Shown: piece by piece, positions 52,382 through 61,508 of the stretch
How positions within the stretch are numbered: position 1 is the first letter of the stretch
How the letters are laid out: every line of letters begins with the position of its first letter
Source: an uncultured Pelagibacteraceae bacterium
Lineage (GTDB): Bacteria > Pseudomonadota > Alphaproteobacteria > Pelagibacterales > Pelagibacteraceae
Length of the DNA stretch: 64,000 nucleotides
Assembly (NCBI GenBank): GCA_902560625.1
Contig: CACEMD010000003.1
Location: forward strand, 53,260 to 117,259
Reading direction: 5' to 3'
The notes under the pieces: generated by a model
Told to the model about the DNA's origin: nothing
Databases searched by the model: none
The model's input: the letters and a program-made list of their open reading frames with translations, nothing else
Position numbers and translations under genes: made by a program

Positions 52382-52996
52382 ATGAAAGATATTCCCGAGA
52401 TTGAAGATTTGATTAAACTAATTTCTAAATTGCCAGGTTTAGGACCTAAATCAGCAAGAAGAATAGTTCTGAAATTAATTAATAATAAGCAAGAACTTCA
52501 TAAGCCAATGGTGAATTCAATGGCCAGTGTATTTAAAAATATAGCAAGATGTAAAAACTGTGGAGCTCTTAAATCGAATTTAACTAAATGTAATAATTGT
52601 GAAAATGTAGAAAAAAAGTTCAATAGAATTTGTGTTGTAGAAACTATTGCTGATCAGTGGTCTATTCAAAATTCTGGAGTATTTAATGGATATTTTCATA
52701 TTTTAGGTGGAACGATTTCTGTTTCAAATAATGTTAGTAAACAAGAACTATTGATCGAATCTCTTGAGAAGAGAGTCAGAGAGGATAATATTGAAGAAGT
52801 TATTTTAGCTACAAGCGCAACAGTTGAGGGGCAAACAACTGCTTTTTATATTCAAAACACTTTAAAAGATACAAATGTTAAAGTATCTAAATTAGCTCAA
52901 GGTTTACCAGTTGGAGGTGAAATAGAGAATTTAGATGACGGAACTTTAATATATGCTTTCAAAAATAGACGCGGAATAGACAAAAACGAAGGTTAA
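52382..52996 (+). CDS. recR: Recombination protein RecR
   Basis: This RecF-pathway gap-repair protein (204 residues) starts at ATG 52382 rather than the track's 52334. It has KLPGLGPKSARRIVLKL (helix-hairpin-helix), zinc finger CKNCGALKSNLTKCNNC, and a Toprim domain (ICVVETIADQWSI; LATSATVEGQTTAFYI). KLAQGLPVGGEIENLDDGTL is the conserved C terminus. The last bases overlap the convergent malate synthase by 4 (TTAA shared by both stops). Confidence 0.95.
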   Translation: MKDIPEIEDLIKLISKLPGLGPKSARRIVLKLINNKQELHKPMVNSMASVFKNIARCKNCGALKSNLTKCNNCENVEKKFNRICVVETIADQWSIQNSGVFNGYFHILGGTISVSNNVSKQELLIESLEKRVREDNIEEVILATSATVEGQTTAFYIQNTLKDTNVKVSKLAQGLPVGGEIENLDDGTLIYAFKNRRGIDKNEG

Positions 52997-55143
52997 TTTT
53001 TTTTAATAAGTCTATTCAGATGAAGCAATGGCTCTGTATAACCAGATGGCTGATTTTTTCCTTGAAATATAAGTTCGCAAGCAGTCTTAAATGCAATTGA
53101 CTTATCATATTGTGGAGACATATTTTGATAGTTTTTGTCGTCACCGTTCTGTTTATCAACTATTTTTGCCATTTTTTTCATTATTTCTAAAACTTGTTTT
53201 CTACTACAAACGCCGTGATGTAACCAATTAGCTATATGCTGTGATGAAATTCTTAATGTAGCTCTATCCTCCATTAAACCTATATTATTTATATCTGGCA
53301 CCTTTGAACAACCAATACCTTGATCTATCCATCTTACTACATATCCCAAAATAGTTTGAGCTGAATTTGAAATTTCCTGGTTAATTTCCTCTATCTTCCA
53401 ATTTGGTTTATGAATTACAGGAATAGTCAATAAGTCTGATAGCGAAATTTTTTTCCTTCTTTTTAACTCGTTGTGTTTTTTAAAAATATTAATTTCATGA
53501 TAATGTAATGCATGAAGTGCAGCTGCAGTTGGAGAGGGCACCCATGCACAATTCGCGCCAGCTTCTAAATGACCAATTTTTTTGTCAACCATTTCAGCCA
53601 TTTTATCCGGCATTGCCCACATACCTTTCCCAATTTGTGCTACTCCTGAAAAACCACACTCAAGCCCAACATCTACGTTATTATTCTCGTAAGCATTTAT
53701 CCATTTTGAAGATTTCATATCTCCTTTTTTAATCATTGGCCCCGCTTCCATTGAGCTATGCATTTCATCACCTGTTCTATCTAAAAAACCTGTATTGATA
53801 AAAAAAACTCTGTCTTTCAAAGACCTTATACACTCTTTTAGATTAGCTGATGTTCTTCTTTCTTCGTCCATAATACCACATTTAATAGTATTTTGTTTTA
53901 AGCCCAAAACTTCTTCAACTTTATTAAAAATTTCATTAGTAAATGCAGTTTCATCTGGACCATGCATTTTTGGTTTTACAATATAAATAGAATTCTTTTT
54001 TGAATTTTTACAAGTTTTAAAATCATGTAAAGAACAAAGGCTTGTTACAAAAGCATCCATAAGACCTTCTGGAACCTCTGATCCATCTCTAAGAAGTATT
54101 GCTGGATTTGTCATTAAATGACCAACATTTCTATTAAGTAATAATGATCTGCCATGAAGCTTTGATTCTTCACCATTTCGTAATTTATATTTTCTATCTG
54201 GATTTAATTTTCTAATAAGTTTTTTTCCATTTTTCTCGAATTTTGCCTCTAGGTTTCCTTTCATTAAACCCAACCAATTTCTATAACCTCTAACTTTATC
54301 TTTAGCATCTACTGCTGCAACAGAGTCTTCATGATCACATATAGTTGTTATTGCTGATTCTAAAATTATATCCGATATTCCAGCAGCATCACTTTTAGCA
54401 CTAAAGGCATTTGGATTAATTATAATTTCTACGTGAAGATTATTATTTTTTAAAATCAAAGCAGATGGTTTTTTTTGATCTCCTCTGTATCCTATAAATT
54501 TTTCCTCATTTTTCAAACGAACATTTTTTTTTTCACATATTAAGATTAAATTATTATTAACAATTTTTATTTCTGCAACATTTCTCCAACTTTTGCTTGA
54601 TAAAGGAAAATGATTATCTAAAAATTTTTTGGTGAATTTTATTACCTCTAGTCCTCTTTCAGGATCATATCTTTCACTTGCAGATTCCTCTGACTCAATT
54701 ACATCTGTACCATATAGGCTGTCGTACAAGCTCATCCATCTTGCGTTTGCAGCATTTAGAGCATATCTTGAATTCATTATAGGTACCACTAGTTGTGGAC
54801 CAGCTATTTTCGATATTTCATCATCAATATTTTTTGTATTTATTTTAAAATTATCACCTCCAGCTTTTAAATAATTTATTTCTTTAAGAAATTTTTCATA
54901 ATTTTTTTGATTGAATTTTTTACTCTTATTATCTAAGTGCCATCTATCAAGATCTATTTGGATTCTTTCTCTAACTTTTATTAGTTTATTGTTTGTGATA
55001 ACCAGCTGATGTAAAGCTTTATCAAAACCAGACCAAAAAGACGATTTTTTTATATCTGTGTTTGGGATCGCTTCATCATTTACAAAGTTGTATAAAATTT
55101 CAGAAACAGATAGATTATGAATATTAATGTATTTCTCGCTCAT
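52993..55143 (-). CDS. glcB: Malate synthase G
   Basis: This 716-residue enzyme joins glyoxylate and acetyl-CoA to malate. It is the monomeric G form (about 720 residues). The acetyl-CoA and metal sites are in VKPKMHGPDETAFTNEIF, MDEERRTSANLKECIRS and HSSMEAGPMIKKGDMK. LEAGANCAWVPSPTAAALHALHYHE is the characteristic C-terminal motif. With aceA it completes the glyoxylate shunt. The upstream gap to accA is only 89 bases and contains no recognisable glycine riboswitch. Confidence 0.96.
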   Translation of the reverse strand: MSEKYINIHNLSVSEILYNFVNDEAIPNTDIKKSSFWSGFDKALHQLVITNNKLIKVRERIQIDLDRWHLDNKSKKFNQKNYEKFLKEINYLKAGGDNFKINTKNIDDEISKIAGPQLVVPIMNSRYALNAANARWMSLYDSLYGTDVIESEESASERYDPERGLEVIKFTKKFLDNHFPLSSKSWRNVAEIKIVNNNLILICEKKNVRLKNEEKFIGYRGDQKKPSALILKNNNLHVEIIINPNAFSAKSDAAGISDIILESAITTICDHEDSVAAVDAKDKVRGYRNWLGLMKGNLEAKFEKNGKKLIRKLNPDRKYKLRNGEESKLHGRSLLLNRNVGHLMTNPAILLRDGSEVPEGLMDAFVTSLCSLHDFKTCKNSKKNSIYIVKPKMHGPDETAFTNEIFNKVEEVLGLKQNTIKCGIMDEERRTSANLKECIRSLKDRVFFINTGFLDRTGDEMHSSMEAGPMIKKGDMKSSKWINAYENNNVDVGLECGFSGVAQIGKGMWAMPDKMAEMVDKKIGHLEAGANCAWVPSPTAAALHALHYHEINIFKKHNELKRRKKISLSDLLTIPVIHKPNWKIEEINQEISNSAQTILGYVVRWIDQGIGCSKVPDINNIGLMEDRATLRISSQHIANWLHHGVCSRKQVLEIMKKMAKIVDKQNGDDKNYQNMSPQYDKSIAFKTACELIFQGKNQPSGYTEPLLHLNRLIKKN

Positions 55144-55232
55144 TTTGATATATAATAAATTATTTAGCTTAAATCCGTCTAGATTTTTTAAGACATTTTA
55201 TTGCCTTTTTTTATTATAATAAACAGTTTTTT

Positions 55233-56327
55233 ATGAAAAATTATTTAAATTTTGAAGAAGATATAAAAAAACTTGAACTTGAACTTGATCAACTTAAAGA
55301 TCCTTATAATAAAGAAGGTCTTTCTGAGGTAGATACAGATAAGATTAAAAATTTACAAGAAGAGCTGGAAGAAAAATTAAAGTACATTTATTCTAACCTT
55401 AATCCACTACAGACCGTTTTGGTTGCGAGACACGAAGATAGGCCAAAATCAAAATTTTTTATTGATAACCTATTTACAGATTTTATCGCTTTATCTGGAG
55501 ACAGGTATTACGCTGAGGATAAATCTGTAATAGCTGGTTTTGCTAAATTTAATGACAAATCAGTTTTGGTTATTGGACAAGAAAAAGGTGAAAGTCTAGA
55601 GACCAGGATAGAGAGAAATTTTGGGATGATGAGACCTGAAGGTTACAGAAAAACAATTAGGTTAATGAAATTAGCGAACAAATTTAAAATACCAATAATT
55701 TCTTTTGTAGACACGCCGGGCGCATATCCTGGTGTTGGAGCAGAGGAGAGAGGACAGGCTGAAGCAATAGCGAAGTCAATAGAGTGTTGTATAGAGCTTA
55801 CTGTTCCAACCATTTCAGTAATCATCGGCGAGGGAGGATCGGGCGGAGCTATAGCACTTGCTTCATCAAATAAAGTTTTAATGCTACAAAATGCAATTTA
55901 TTCAGTAATTTCTCCAGAAGGGTGCGCAACAATTCTTTGGAAAGATCCCACAAAAATATTAGAAGCCTCAAAAGCTATGAAATTGACAGCTGGTGACTTA
56001 TTAAATCTTGAAATAATTGATGAAATTGTTCAAGAACCAGCAGGTGGTGCTCATAGAGATAAAAGTTTAATTTTAAAAAATGTGAGAAATTCAATTTTAA
56101 AAAACTTAGATCTTTTAATAAATCTTGAACCAGAAGAAATACTTTTACAAAGAAAAAATAGATTTCTATCAATTGGAAGAAAAAAAGGATTTGCAAATAA
56201 AAAAACAGATAATGAAAAATTATCAATGAAAGTGACAATATTAGACAAAATTCAAAGTCTATTTGTCTCCTACAAATATCCTATTTTAGGATTTTTCTTT
56301 TTTTTATGTATTATATTAATTTTTTAA
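55233..56327 (+). CDS. accA: Acetyl-CoA carboxylase carboxyltransferase alpha subunit, with hydrophobic tail
   Basis: This transferase subunit makes malonyl-CoA with AccD. It has 364 residues against the usual about 320. FIALSGDRYYAEDKSVIAGFA, RNFGMMRPEGYRKTIRLMKLA and DTPGAYPGVGAEERGQAEAIA are canonical. GEGGSGGAIALA and SVISPEGCATILWKD form the CoA pocket. A C-terminal extension of about 45 residues ends in YPILGFFFFLCIILIF, a hydrophobic helix that could anchor the subunit to a membrane. It is divergent from glcB and convergent with secA. Confidence 0.95.
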   Translation: MKNYLNFEEDIKKLELELDQLKDPYNKEGLSEVDTDKIKNLQEELEEKLKYIYSNLNPLQTVLVARHEDRPKSKFFIDNLFTDFIALSGDRYYAEDKSVIAGFAKFNDKSVLVIGQEKGESLETRIERNFGMMRPEGYRKTIRLMKLANKFKIPIISFVDTPGAYPGVGAEERGQAEAIAKSIECCIELTVPTISVIIGEGGSGGAIALASSNKVLMLQNAIYSVISPEGCATILWKDPTKILEASKAMKLTAGDLLNLEIIDEIVQEPAGGAHRDKSLILKNVRNSILKNLDLLINLEPEEILLQRKNRFLSIGRKKGFANKKTDNEKLSMKVTILDKIQSLFVSYKYPILGFFFFLCIILIF

Positions 56328-56333
56328 AACAAT

Positions 56334-58874
56334 TTAATCGTATCTGCCACAACAGTGTTTGTATTTTTTTTTTGATCCACAAAAACATGGCTCATTTCTT
56401 CTCATTTTTTTTCCCACAAATTTTGGATCAATTTTTGGCGTATTAATTTCATTATTGGTCTCTCTTTTTTCAGTTTGGCCATCAACAATTTTAATATTAG
56501 ATAGAATGGATATGAAGTCATATTTAAGTTTATCTAGTAAATTTTCAAAAAGACCGAATGCTTCTTTCTTATATTCTATCAATGGATCCCTCTGACCGTA
56601 AGACCTTAGGCCAATAACTTGTCTCAATTGTTCTAGGTACTGAATATGGTTTTTCCAATTTTGGTCAATTATTTGCAACAATATTCTTTTTTCTAACTCT
56701 TGAGATTGATCTTCCCCAATAATTTTTATCTTTTCCTCTCTTCTTTGAAAAAATGTATCTTTAATATTTTTAGAAAAATCATCATCATTTAATTGTAAAA
56801 CTTTCTTTATATCTTCCTTACTCGATGATTTTCCTAAGATTGAGCCTACTTTAATCTCTAACTCTTTGTCTTTATAATTAAGATTATAGTTTTCTTTTTT
56901 AATTAACAAATTGCTTATTATTTCATCTAAAAAATCTTCAGAATATTTATTAGCTGAATTGCTATTAATAATATTTTTTCTTTGACTAAAAATTACTTGT
57001 CTTTGATCATTAAGAACATTGTCAAATTTTAAAAGTGTCTTCCTTATATCAAAGTTTCTAGATTCAACTTTTTGCTGAGCTCTTTCTAGAGCTTTATTTA
57101 TCCAAGGGTGGTCTATACTTTCACCGTCTTTTAAACCTAGTTTTTCCAATATGTTGTTCATTGACTCTGACCCGAATATTCTCATTAAGTCATCCTCTAA
57201 ACTAACAAAAAATATTGAATTTCCCTCATCTCCTTGTCTGCCGGATCTTCCTCTTGCTTGGTTATCTACTCTTCTACTTTCCATTCTTTCTGTGCCTATT
57301 ACAAACAAACCACCTAAGCTTTTAATTTTATTCTTTTCAGTATTTTCATTATCTGATCCACCTAATTTAATATCAACACCTCTTCCAGATATGCTAGTTG
57401 TAATTATTACAGAATTTTCTTTTCCTGCATTTGCGATTATTTCTGCTTCTTTTTCATGATTTTTTGCATTTAACACAGTGTGTTGAATATGGTTTTTATT
57501 TAGTAAATCTGAGTAATGTTCTGACTTATTTACACTTGAAGTAAAAACCAAAATAGGCTGACCTTTTTTGTTGGTCTCAATTATTTTATCAATAATTGAT
57601 TTATCTTTTTCCAAACTTGTTCTAAAAATTTGATCATTCCAGTCTTTTCTTATCATTTTTTGATTTGTAGGAATAATTACAACTGGCAAATTATATATCT
57701 CGTAGAATTCCTGTGACTCTGTAGCAGCAGTTCCTGTGCAACCAGCAAGTTTCTCGTAAAGTTTAAAATAGTTTTGATAGGTAATCGAAGCTAAAGTTTG
57801 GTTTTCAGATTGAACTTCTAAACCTTCTTTAGCCTCCAAACTCTGATGTAATCCATCACCATATCTTCTTCCGGGTAACTGTCTACCTGTTTGTTCGTCT
57901 ATTATAACTATTTGGCTATCTTTTATTATGTAATCCTTTCCATTTTCGAATAAATGATTTGCTCTTAATGCTTGATTTACATGATGGACCAAGTGAAGGT
58001 TTTCAGGATCATAAAAATTGTTGTTCTTTAGTATCCCTGCATTTAGAAATATTTTTTCAATGTGATCAATACCTTTATTTGTTAAAAGAATATTTTTATC
58101 TTTTTCATCAATTTCAAAATCGTCTTTATTTAAATTTTTTATTAATTTATTAATTGAATAATATTGAGTAGTTTTATCCTCTGAAGAACCAGATATAATT
58201 AATGGTGTTCTAGCTTCATCAATCAAACACGAGTCGATCTCGTCCACTATTGCATAAAAATGACCTCTTTGAACCATTTCATTTTTAGAAAATCTCATGT
58301 TGTCTCTCAGATAATCAAAACCAAGCTCACTATTTGTTGCATAAGTTATGTCACAATTATAATTCTCTTTCCTTTCAAAATCAGTTTGACCAGAATTTAT
58401 GTATCCACATGAAATTCCTAACAAATTAAAAATTTTGCCCATATTGTGACAATCTCTTTTTGCAAGATAGTCGTTTACAGTCACTATGTGTACACCTTTT
58501 TTGTTCAGTGCATTTAAGTATGCTGCTAAAGCAATTGTTAATGTTTTTCCTTCACCGGTTTTCATTTCGGCAATTTTATTTTCGTGAAGTACAACTCCAC
58601 CTATAATTTGTACATCAAAATGTCTTTCATTATTAATTCTTTTAGAAGCCTCCCTTACCGCGGAATAAGCCTCAGGTATTAAATCGTCTATTTTTGATCC
58701 ATGTTTTAATTTATTTATCAGGTCTTTCGTTATTAACTTAAGTTCTTGTTCATTTAATTTAGTAATTTTATCTTCGTAATCATTTACTTTTGATACAATC
58801 TTTTTAATCCTATCAAGCTCTTTTTGATTGTTAGATTTTATAAATTTTTTAATGATGTTAAAAGGATTCAGCAT
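56334..58874 (-). CDS. secA: Preprotein translocase ATPase SecA
   Basis: This motor protein (846 residues) pushes exported proteins through SecYEG. Walker A is MKTGEGKTLTIALAAYL, Walker B region is FYAIVDEIDSCLIDEARTPLIISG. The preprotein cross-linking domain and the helicase half (ITTSISGRGVDIKLGG; GTERMESRRVDNQARGRSGRQGD) follow. The C-terminal zinc finger is EPCFCGSKKKYKHCCGRYD, which binds SecB/ribosome. It is divergent from argJ. No gaps or truncation. Confidence 0.97.
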   Translation of the reverse strand: MLNPFNIIKKFIKSNNQKELDRIKKIVSKVNDYEDKITKLNEQELKLITKDLINKLKHGSKIDDLIPEAYSAVREASKRINNERHFDVQIIGGVVLHENKIAEMKTGEGKTLTIALAAYLNALNKKGVHIVTVNDYLAKRDCHNMGKIFNLLGISCGYINSGQTDFERKENYNCDITYATNSELGFDYLRDNMRFSKNEMVQRGHFYAIVDEIDSCLIDEARTPLIISGSSEDKTTQYYSINKLIKNLNKDDFEIDEKDKNILLTNKGIDHIEKIFLNAGILKNNNFYDPENLHLVHHVNQALRANHLFENGKDYIIKDSQIVIIDEQTGRQLPGRRYGDGLHQSLEAKEGLEVQSENQTLASITYQNYFKLYEKLAGCTGTAATESQEFYEIYNLPVVIIPTNQKMIRKDWNDQIFRTSLEKDKSIIDKIIETNKKGQPILVFTSSVNKSEHYSDLLNKNHIQHTVLNAKNHEKEAEIIANAGKENSVIITTSISGRGVDIKLGGSDNENTEKNKIKSLGGLFVIGTERMESRRVDNQARGRSGRQGDEGNSIFFVSLEDDLMRIFGSESMNNILEKLGLKDGESIDHPWINKALERAQQKVESRNFDIRKTLLKFDNVLNDQRQVIFSQRKNIINSNSANKYSEDFLDEIISNLLIKKENYNLNYKDKELEIKVGSILGKSSSKEDIKKVLQLNDDDFSKNIKDTFFQRREEKIKIIGEDQSQELEKRILLQIIDQNWKNHIQYLEQLRQVIGLRSYGQRDPLIEYKKEAFGLFENLLDKLKYDFISILSNIKIVDGQTEKRETNNEINTPKIDPKFVGKKMRRNEPCFCGSKKKYKHCCGRYD

Positions 58875-58942
58875 AAATAATTAATTTTATGTATAATTTA
58901 GTTAAACATTTATATAGTATATTTATTTAATTTTTAAATATC

Positions 58943-60244
58943 ATGGTTATAAACTTTAACAACTTCTTTAATACTGAAAATAAAAACGCAAAAATTGGTG
59001 ATTTTCAAGATTTAGACCATTTGGATGGAGTATCTATATCAACCACAAGCGCAAATTTGTACAACAGCAAAAGAGATGATGTTGTTTTATTTTATTTCAG
59101 AGATGGTGCAAATTATGCATCAGTTTATACACAATCAAAAATTATTTCTGAAAATATAAAGTGGAACCTGAAAATTAAAAGCAAGAAAGTAAGAGCTTTA
59201 CTTATTAATACAAGAAATGCTAATGCTTTTACTGGTCAAAAAGGATTTAGAAGTCTAGCAAATCTTGCAGAAAACTTATCATCAAATCTGACTGATAAAA
59301 ATAAAATTGATGACGAAATTCCAATAAAGATTAAGCCTTCAGATGTTTTATTTGCATGCACAGGAACAATAGGTGAGAAATTTCCTGAAGACAAAATAAA
59401 ATATTGTATTCCAGATTTAGTAAATAAAATTAAATATACTCAAAATAAATATATTTGGATGAAAGCAGCAATGGGAATAATAACAACTGATATAAAGCCA
59501 AAAATTGCTATGGAAGAGTGTAAAATTGGAAACTCTTCTGTAAAAATTTATGGGATTGCTAAAGGTTCAGGAATGATTTATCCAAATCTGGCAACTACCC
59601 TTGGTTTTATTTTTACCGATGCGACTTTGTCTTCAAATGTACTAAAAAAGATTTTAAAAAAAAATATTGAAACTACTTTCAATGCTATTTCTTGCGATGG
59701 AGATACAAGTACTAACGACATGGTTACAATATTTTCAACAAATAAGGTAAAAAACTCTGAAATCAAAAATGTTGGAGATAAAAAACTTTTGGAATTTAGC
59801 AAAAGTCTTCATAATGTTCTTTTGAATTTGGCAAAGAGAGTAGCTGCAGATGGTGAAGGTGCTTCAAAATTTGTAACTATAAGCACAATCAACAGTAAAA
59901 ATGAAAATCAGGCTAAAACAATTTGTTTTTCTGTTGCAAATTCACCTTTGGTAAAAACAGCAATTGCTGGAGAAGATCCAAACTGGGGAAGAATAATAAT
60001 GGCAATTGGCAAAGCAAAAGTAAAAATTGATATTAAAAAATTATCAATAAAATTTGGACATCATAAGATTATTGAAAAGGGTGAGCTAATAAATAATTAC
60101 CAGGAAGATGAAGTTGCCTCATACATGAAAAGTGAAAAAATCGACATTACAATTGATCTAGGGTGTGGATCTAAAAATTTTACAGCATATACAATGGATC
60201 TAACAAAAAAATATATTGAAATAAATTCAGACTATAGATCTTGA
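58943..60244 (+). CDS. argJ: Bifunctional ornithine acetyltransferase / N-acetylglutamate synthase
   Basis: This self-cleaving enzyme (433 residues) recycles the acetyl group in arginine synthesis. The KGSGMIYPNLATTLGFIFTDA region carries the autocleavage Thr at the A-T bond that separates alpha and beta chains. NARNANAFTGQKGF, FACTGTIGEKFP and SCDGDTSTNDM are further signatures, and GEDPNWGRIIMAIG is in the beta chain. The usual cleavage motif ATM reads ATT here, which keeps the nucleophile. No carAB, argB or argC is near. Confidence 0.95.
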   Translation: MVINFNNFFNTENKNAKIGDFQDLDHLDGVSISTTSANLYNSKRDDVVLFYFRDGANYASVYTQSKIISENIKWNLKIKSKKVRALLINTRNANAFTGQKGFRSLANLAENLSSNLTDKNKIDDEIPIKIKPSDVLFACTGTIGEKFPEDKIKYCIPDLVNKIKYTQNKYIWMKAAMGIITTDIKPKIAMEECKIGNSSVKIYGIAKGSGMIYPNLATTLGFIFTDATLSSNVLKKILKKNIETTFNAISCDGDTSTNDMVTIFSTNKVKNSEIKNVGDKKLLEFSKSLHNVLLNLAKRVAADGEGASKFVTISTINSKNENQAKTICFSVANSPLVKTAIAGEDPNWGRIIMAIGKAKVKIDIKKLSIKFGHHKIIEKGELINNYQEDEVASYMKSEKIDITIDLGCGSKNFTAYTMDLTKKYIEINSDYRS

Positions 60245-60284
60245 ATTCTATTGAATATTTTTTTTTAATTACTATCTTATAAAT

Positions 60285-60716
60285 ATGATCAAATATAAAC
60301 TATCATGTAAAAATTGTTTTTTAAAATTTGACAGTTGGTTTTCATCTTCAACAGAATTTGAAAAAGTAAAAAAACTTAAATTACTAAATTGTATAAAATG
60401 TGGTTCCCAAAGTATTTCTAAGTCTTTGATGGCTCCAAATATAATAAAAACTAAAAAACAAAAAAATATAATTGAATATACAAAAAAGCAAAAAATTAAG
60501 AATAAAATTAGAGAGTACCAAAAGTTTATTAAAAATAATTTCCATTACGTTGGAGATGATTTTGCTTATGAAGCAAGATCAATCCATTACAATAAAAATG
60601 GGAAAAAAGAAAATAAGAGAATTTACGGAAATGCAAGTTTAAAAGAGGTAAAAGAACTTAAAGATGAAGGTATCGAAACAGATATTGTACCTTGGGTTAA
60701 AGACTTTGATAACTAA
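60285..60716 (+). CDS. DUF1178 family protein
   Basis: This 143-residue protein has an N-terminal zinc-ribbon-like pair, LSCKNCFLKFDSWFSSS and LLNCIKCGSQSISKSLMAPNI, typical of DUF1178, then a helix-rich linker and DDFAYEARSIHYNKNGKKENKRIYGNAS. The family is widespread in alphaproteobacteria, with no experimentally proven function that I know. Its stop and that of ubiG interlock (CTAA). The 41-base gap after argJ allows cotranscription. Confidence 0.88.
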   Translation: MIKYKLSCKNCFLKFDSWFSSSTEFEKVKKLKLLNCIKCGSQSISKSLMAPNIIKTKKQKNIIEYTKKQKIKNKIREYQKFIKNNFHYVGDDFAYEARSIHYNKNGKKENKRIYGNASLKEVKELKDEGIETDIVPWVKDFDN

Positions 60717-61441
60717 TTTTTTTTAAAATTTGAAATATAATTCACTGAATTATCGTTACTTATTTTCCACTCGTTAATTATAGGATTAAATTCGACACCA
60801 TTTAAATTAATTAGTTTAAGATTATTTCTTTTTGCAAATTCTACTAATTTTTTTGGTTCTACAAATTTATCCCATTCATGAGTTCCAATAGGTAACCATC
60901 TCAGAATATACTCTGCTCCAATAATAGCAAAAAGATATGATTTTAAAGTTTTATTAATTGTTGCAATAAACATTAATCCATTTTTTTTTAAAAGTTTAGA
61001 GCTTTGATTAATAAAAGTTTCAACGTCCTCAACATGTTCTACTATTTCCATATTCAAAACTATATCAAATTTATTTTTTTTTTTTAATTTTTCTGGGGAT
61101 GCACAAATATAATTAATTTTTAATTTTTTTTCCTTTGAGTGAATTTTTGCAATCTTGATATTTTTTATTGAGGCATCTATTCCAGTAACAACCCCACCCA
61201 ATCTTGATATTGGCTCAGATAAAAGGCCACCACCACATCCAATATCTAATATTTCGAGATTTTTAAAAGGCTGTTTACTGTTATTAATTTTAAAATGTTT
61301 AATTACACAATCTTTAATATATTTTATTCTTATAGGGTTAAACTTGTGTAAAGGCTTAAATTTTCCATTAGGATCCCACCATTCAGAAGCCATTTTTGAA
61401 AATTTATCTATTTCTTCTTTATTTATTGTGTTAGTTTTCAT
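60713..61441 (-). CDS. ubiG: Ubiquinone biosynthesis O-methyltransferase
   Basis: This 242-residue SAM-dependent methyltransferase acts in two O-methylation steps of ubiquinone synthesis. MASEWWDPNGKFKPLHKFNPIR is the diagnostic UbiG N-terminal stretch. ILDIGCGGGLLSEPISRLGG is the SAM-binding motif, and NMEIVEHVEDVETFI and GTHEWDKFVEP are conserved. The length matches (about 240). It is divergent from lysC (67-base gap). Confidence 0.94.
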   Translation of the reverse strand: MKTNTINKEEIDKFSKMASEWWDPNGKFKPLHKFNPIRIKYIKDCVIKHFKINNSKQPFKNLEILDIGCGGGLLSEPISRLGGVVTGIDASIKNIKIAKIHSKEKKLKINYICASPEKLKKKNKFDIVLNMEIVEHVEDVETFINQSSKLLKKNGLMFIATINKTLKSYLFAIIGAEYILRWLPIGTHEWDKFVEPKKLVEFAKRNNLKLINLNGVEFNPIINEWKISNDNSVNYISNFKKN

Positions 61442-61447
61442 TCAATA

Positions 61448-61476
61448 TTGACAATATATTTAAGATGTATTTTATC
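61448..61476 (+). promoter_or_regulatory. Candidate promoter for lysC
   Basis: A perfect TTGACA box (61448-61453) is followed 17 bases later by TTTATC (61471-61476), a weak -10. The start would be near 61483, about 25 bases before the lysC ATG. The -35 match is good, the -10 only fair. Confidence 0.45.
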
Positions 61477-61508
61477 TACATATTTTAAATTTAAAAAAAA
61501 AAATATCA

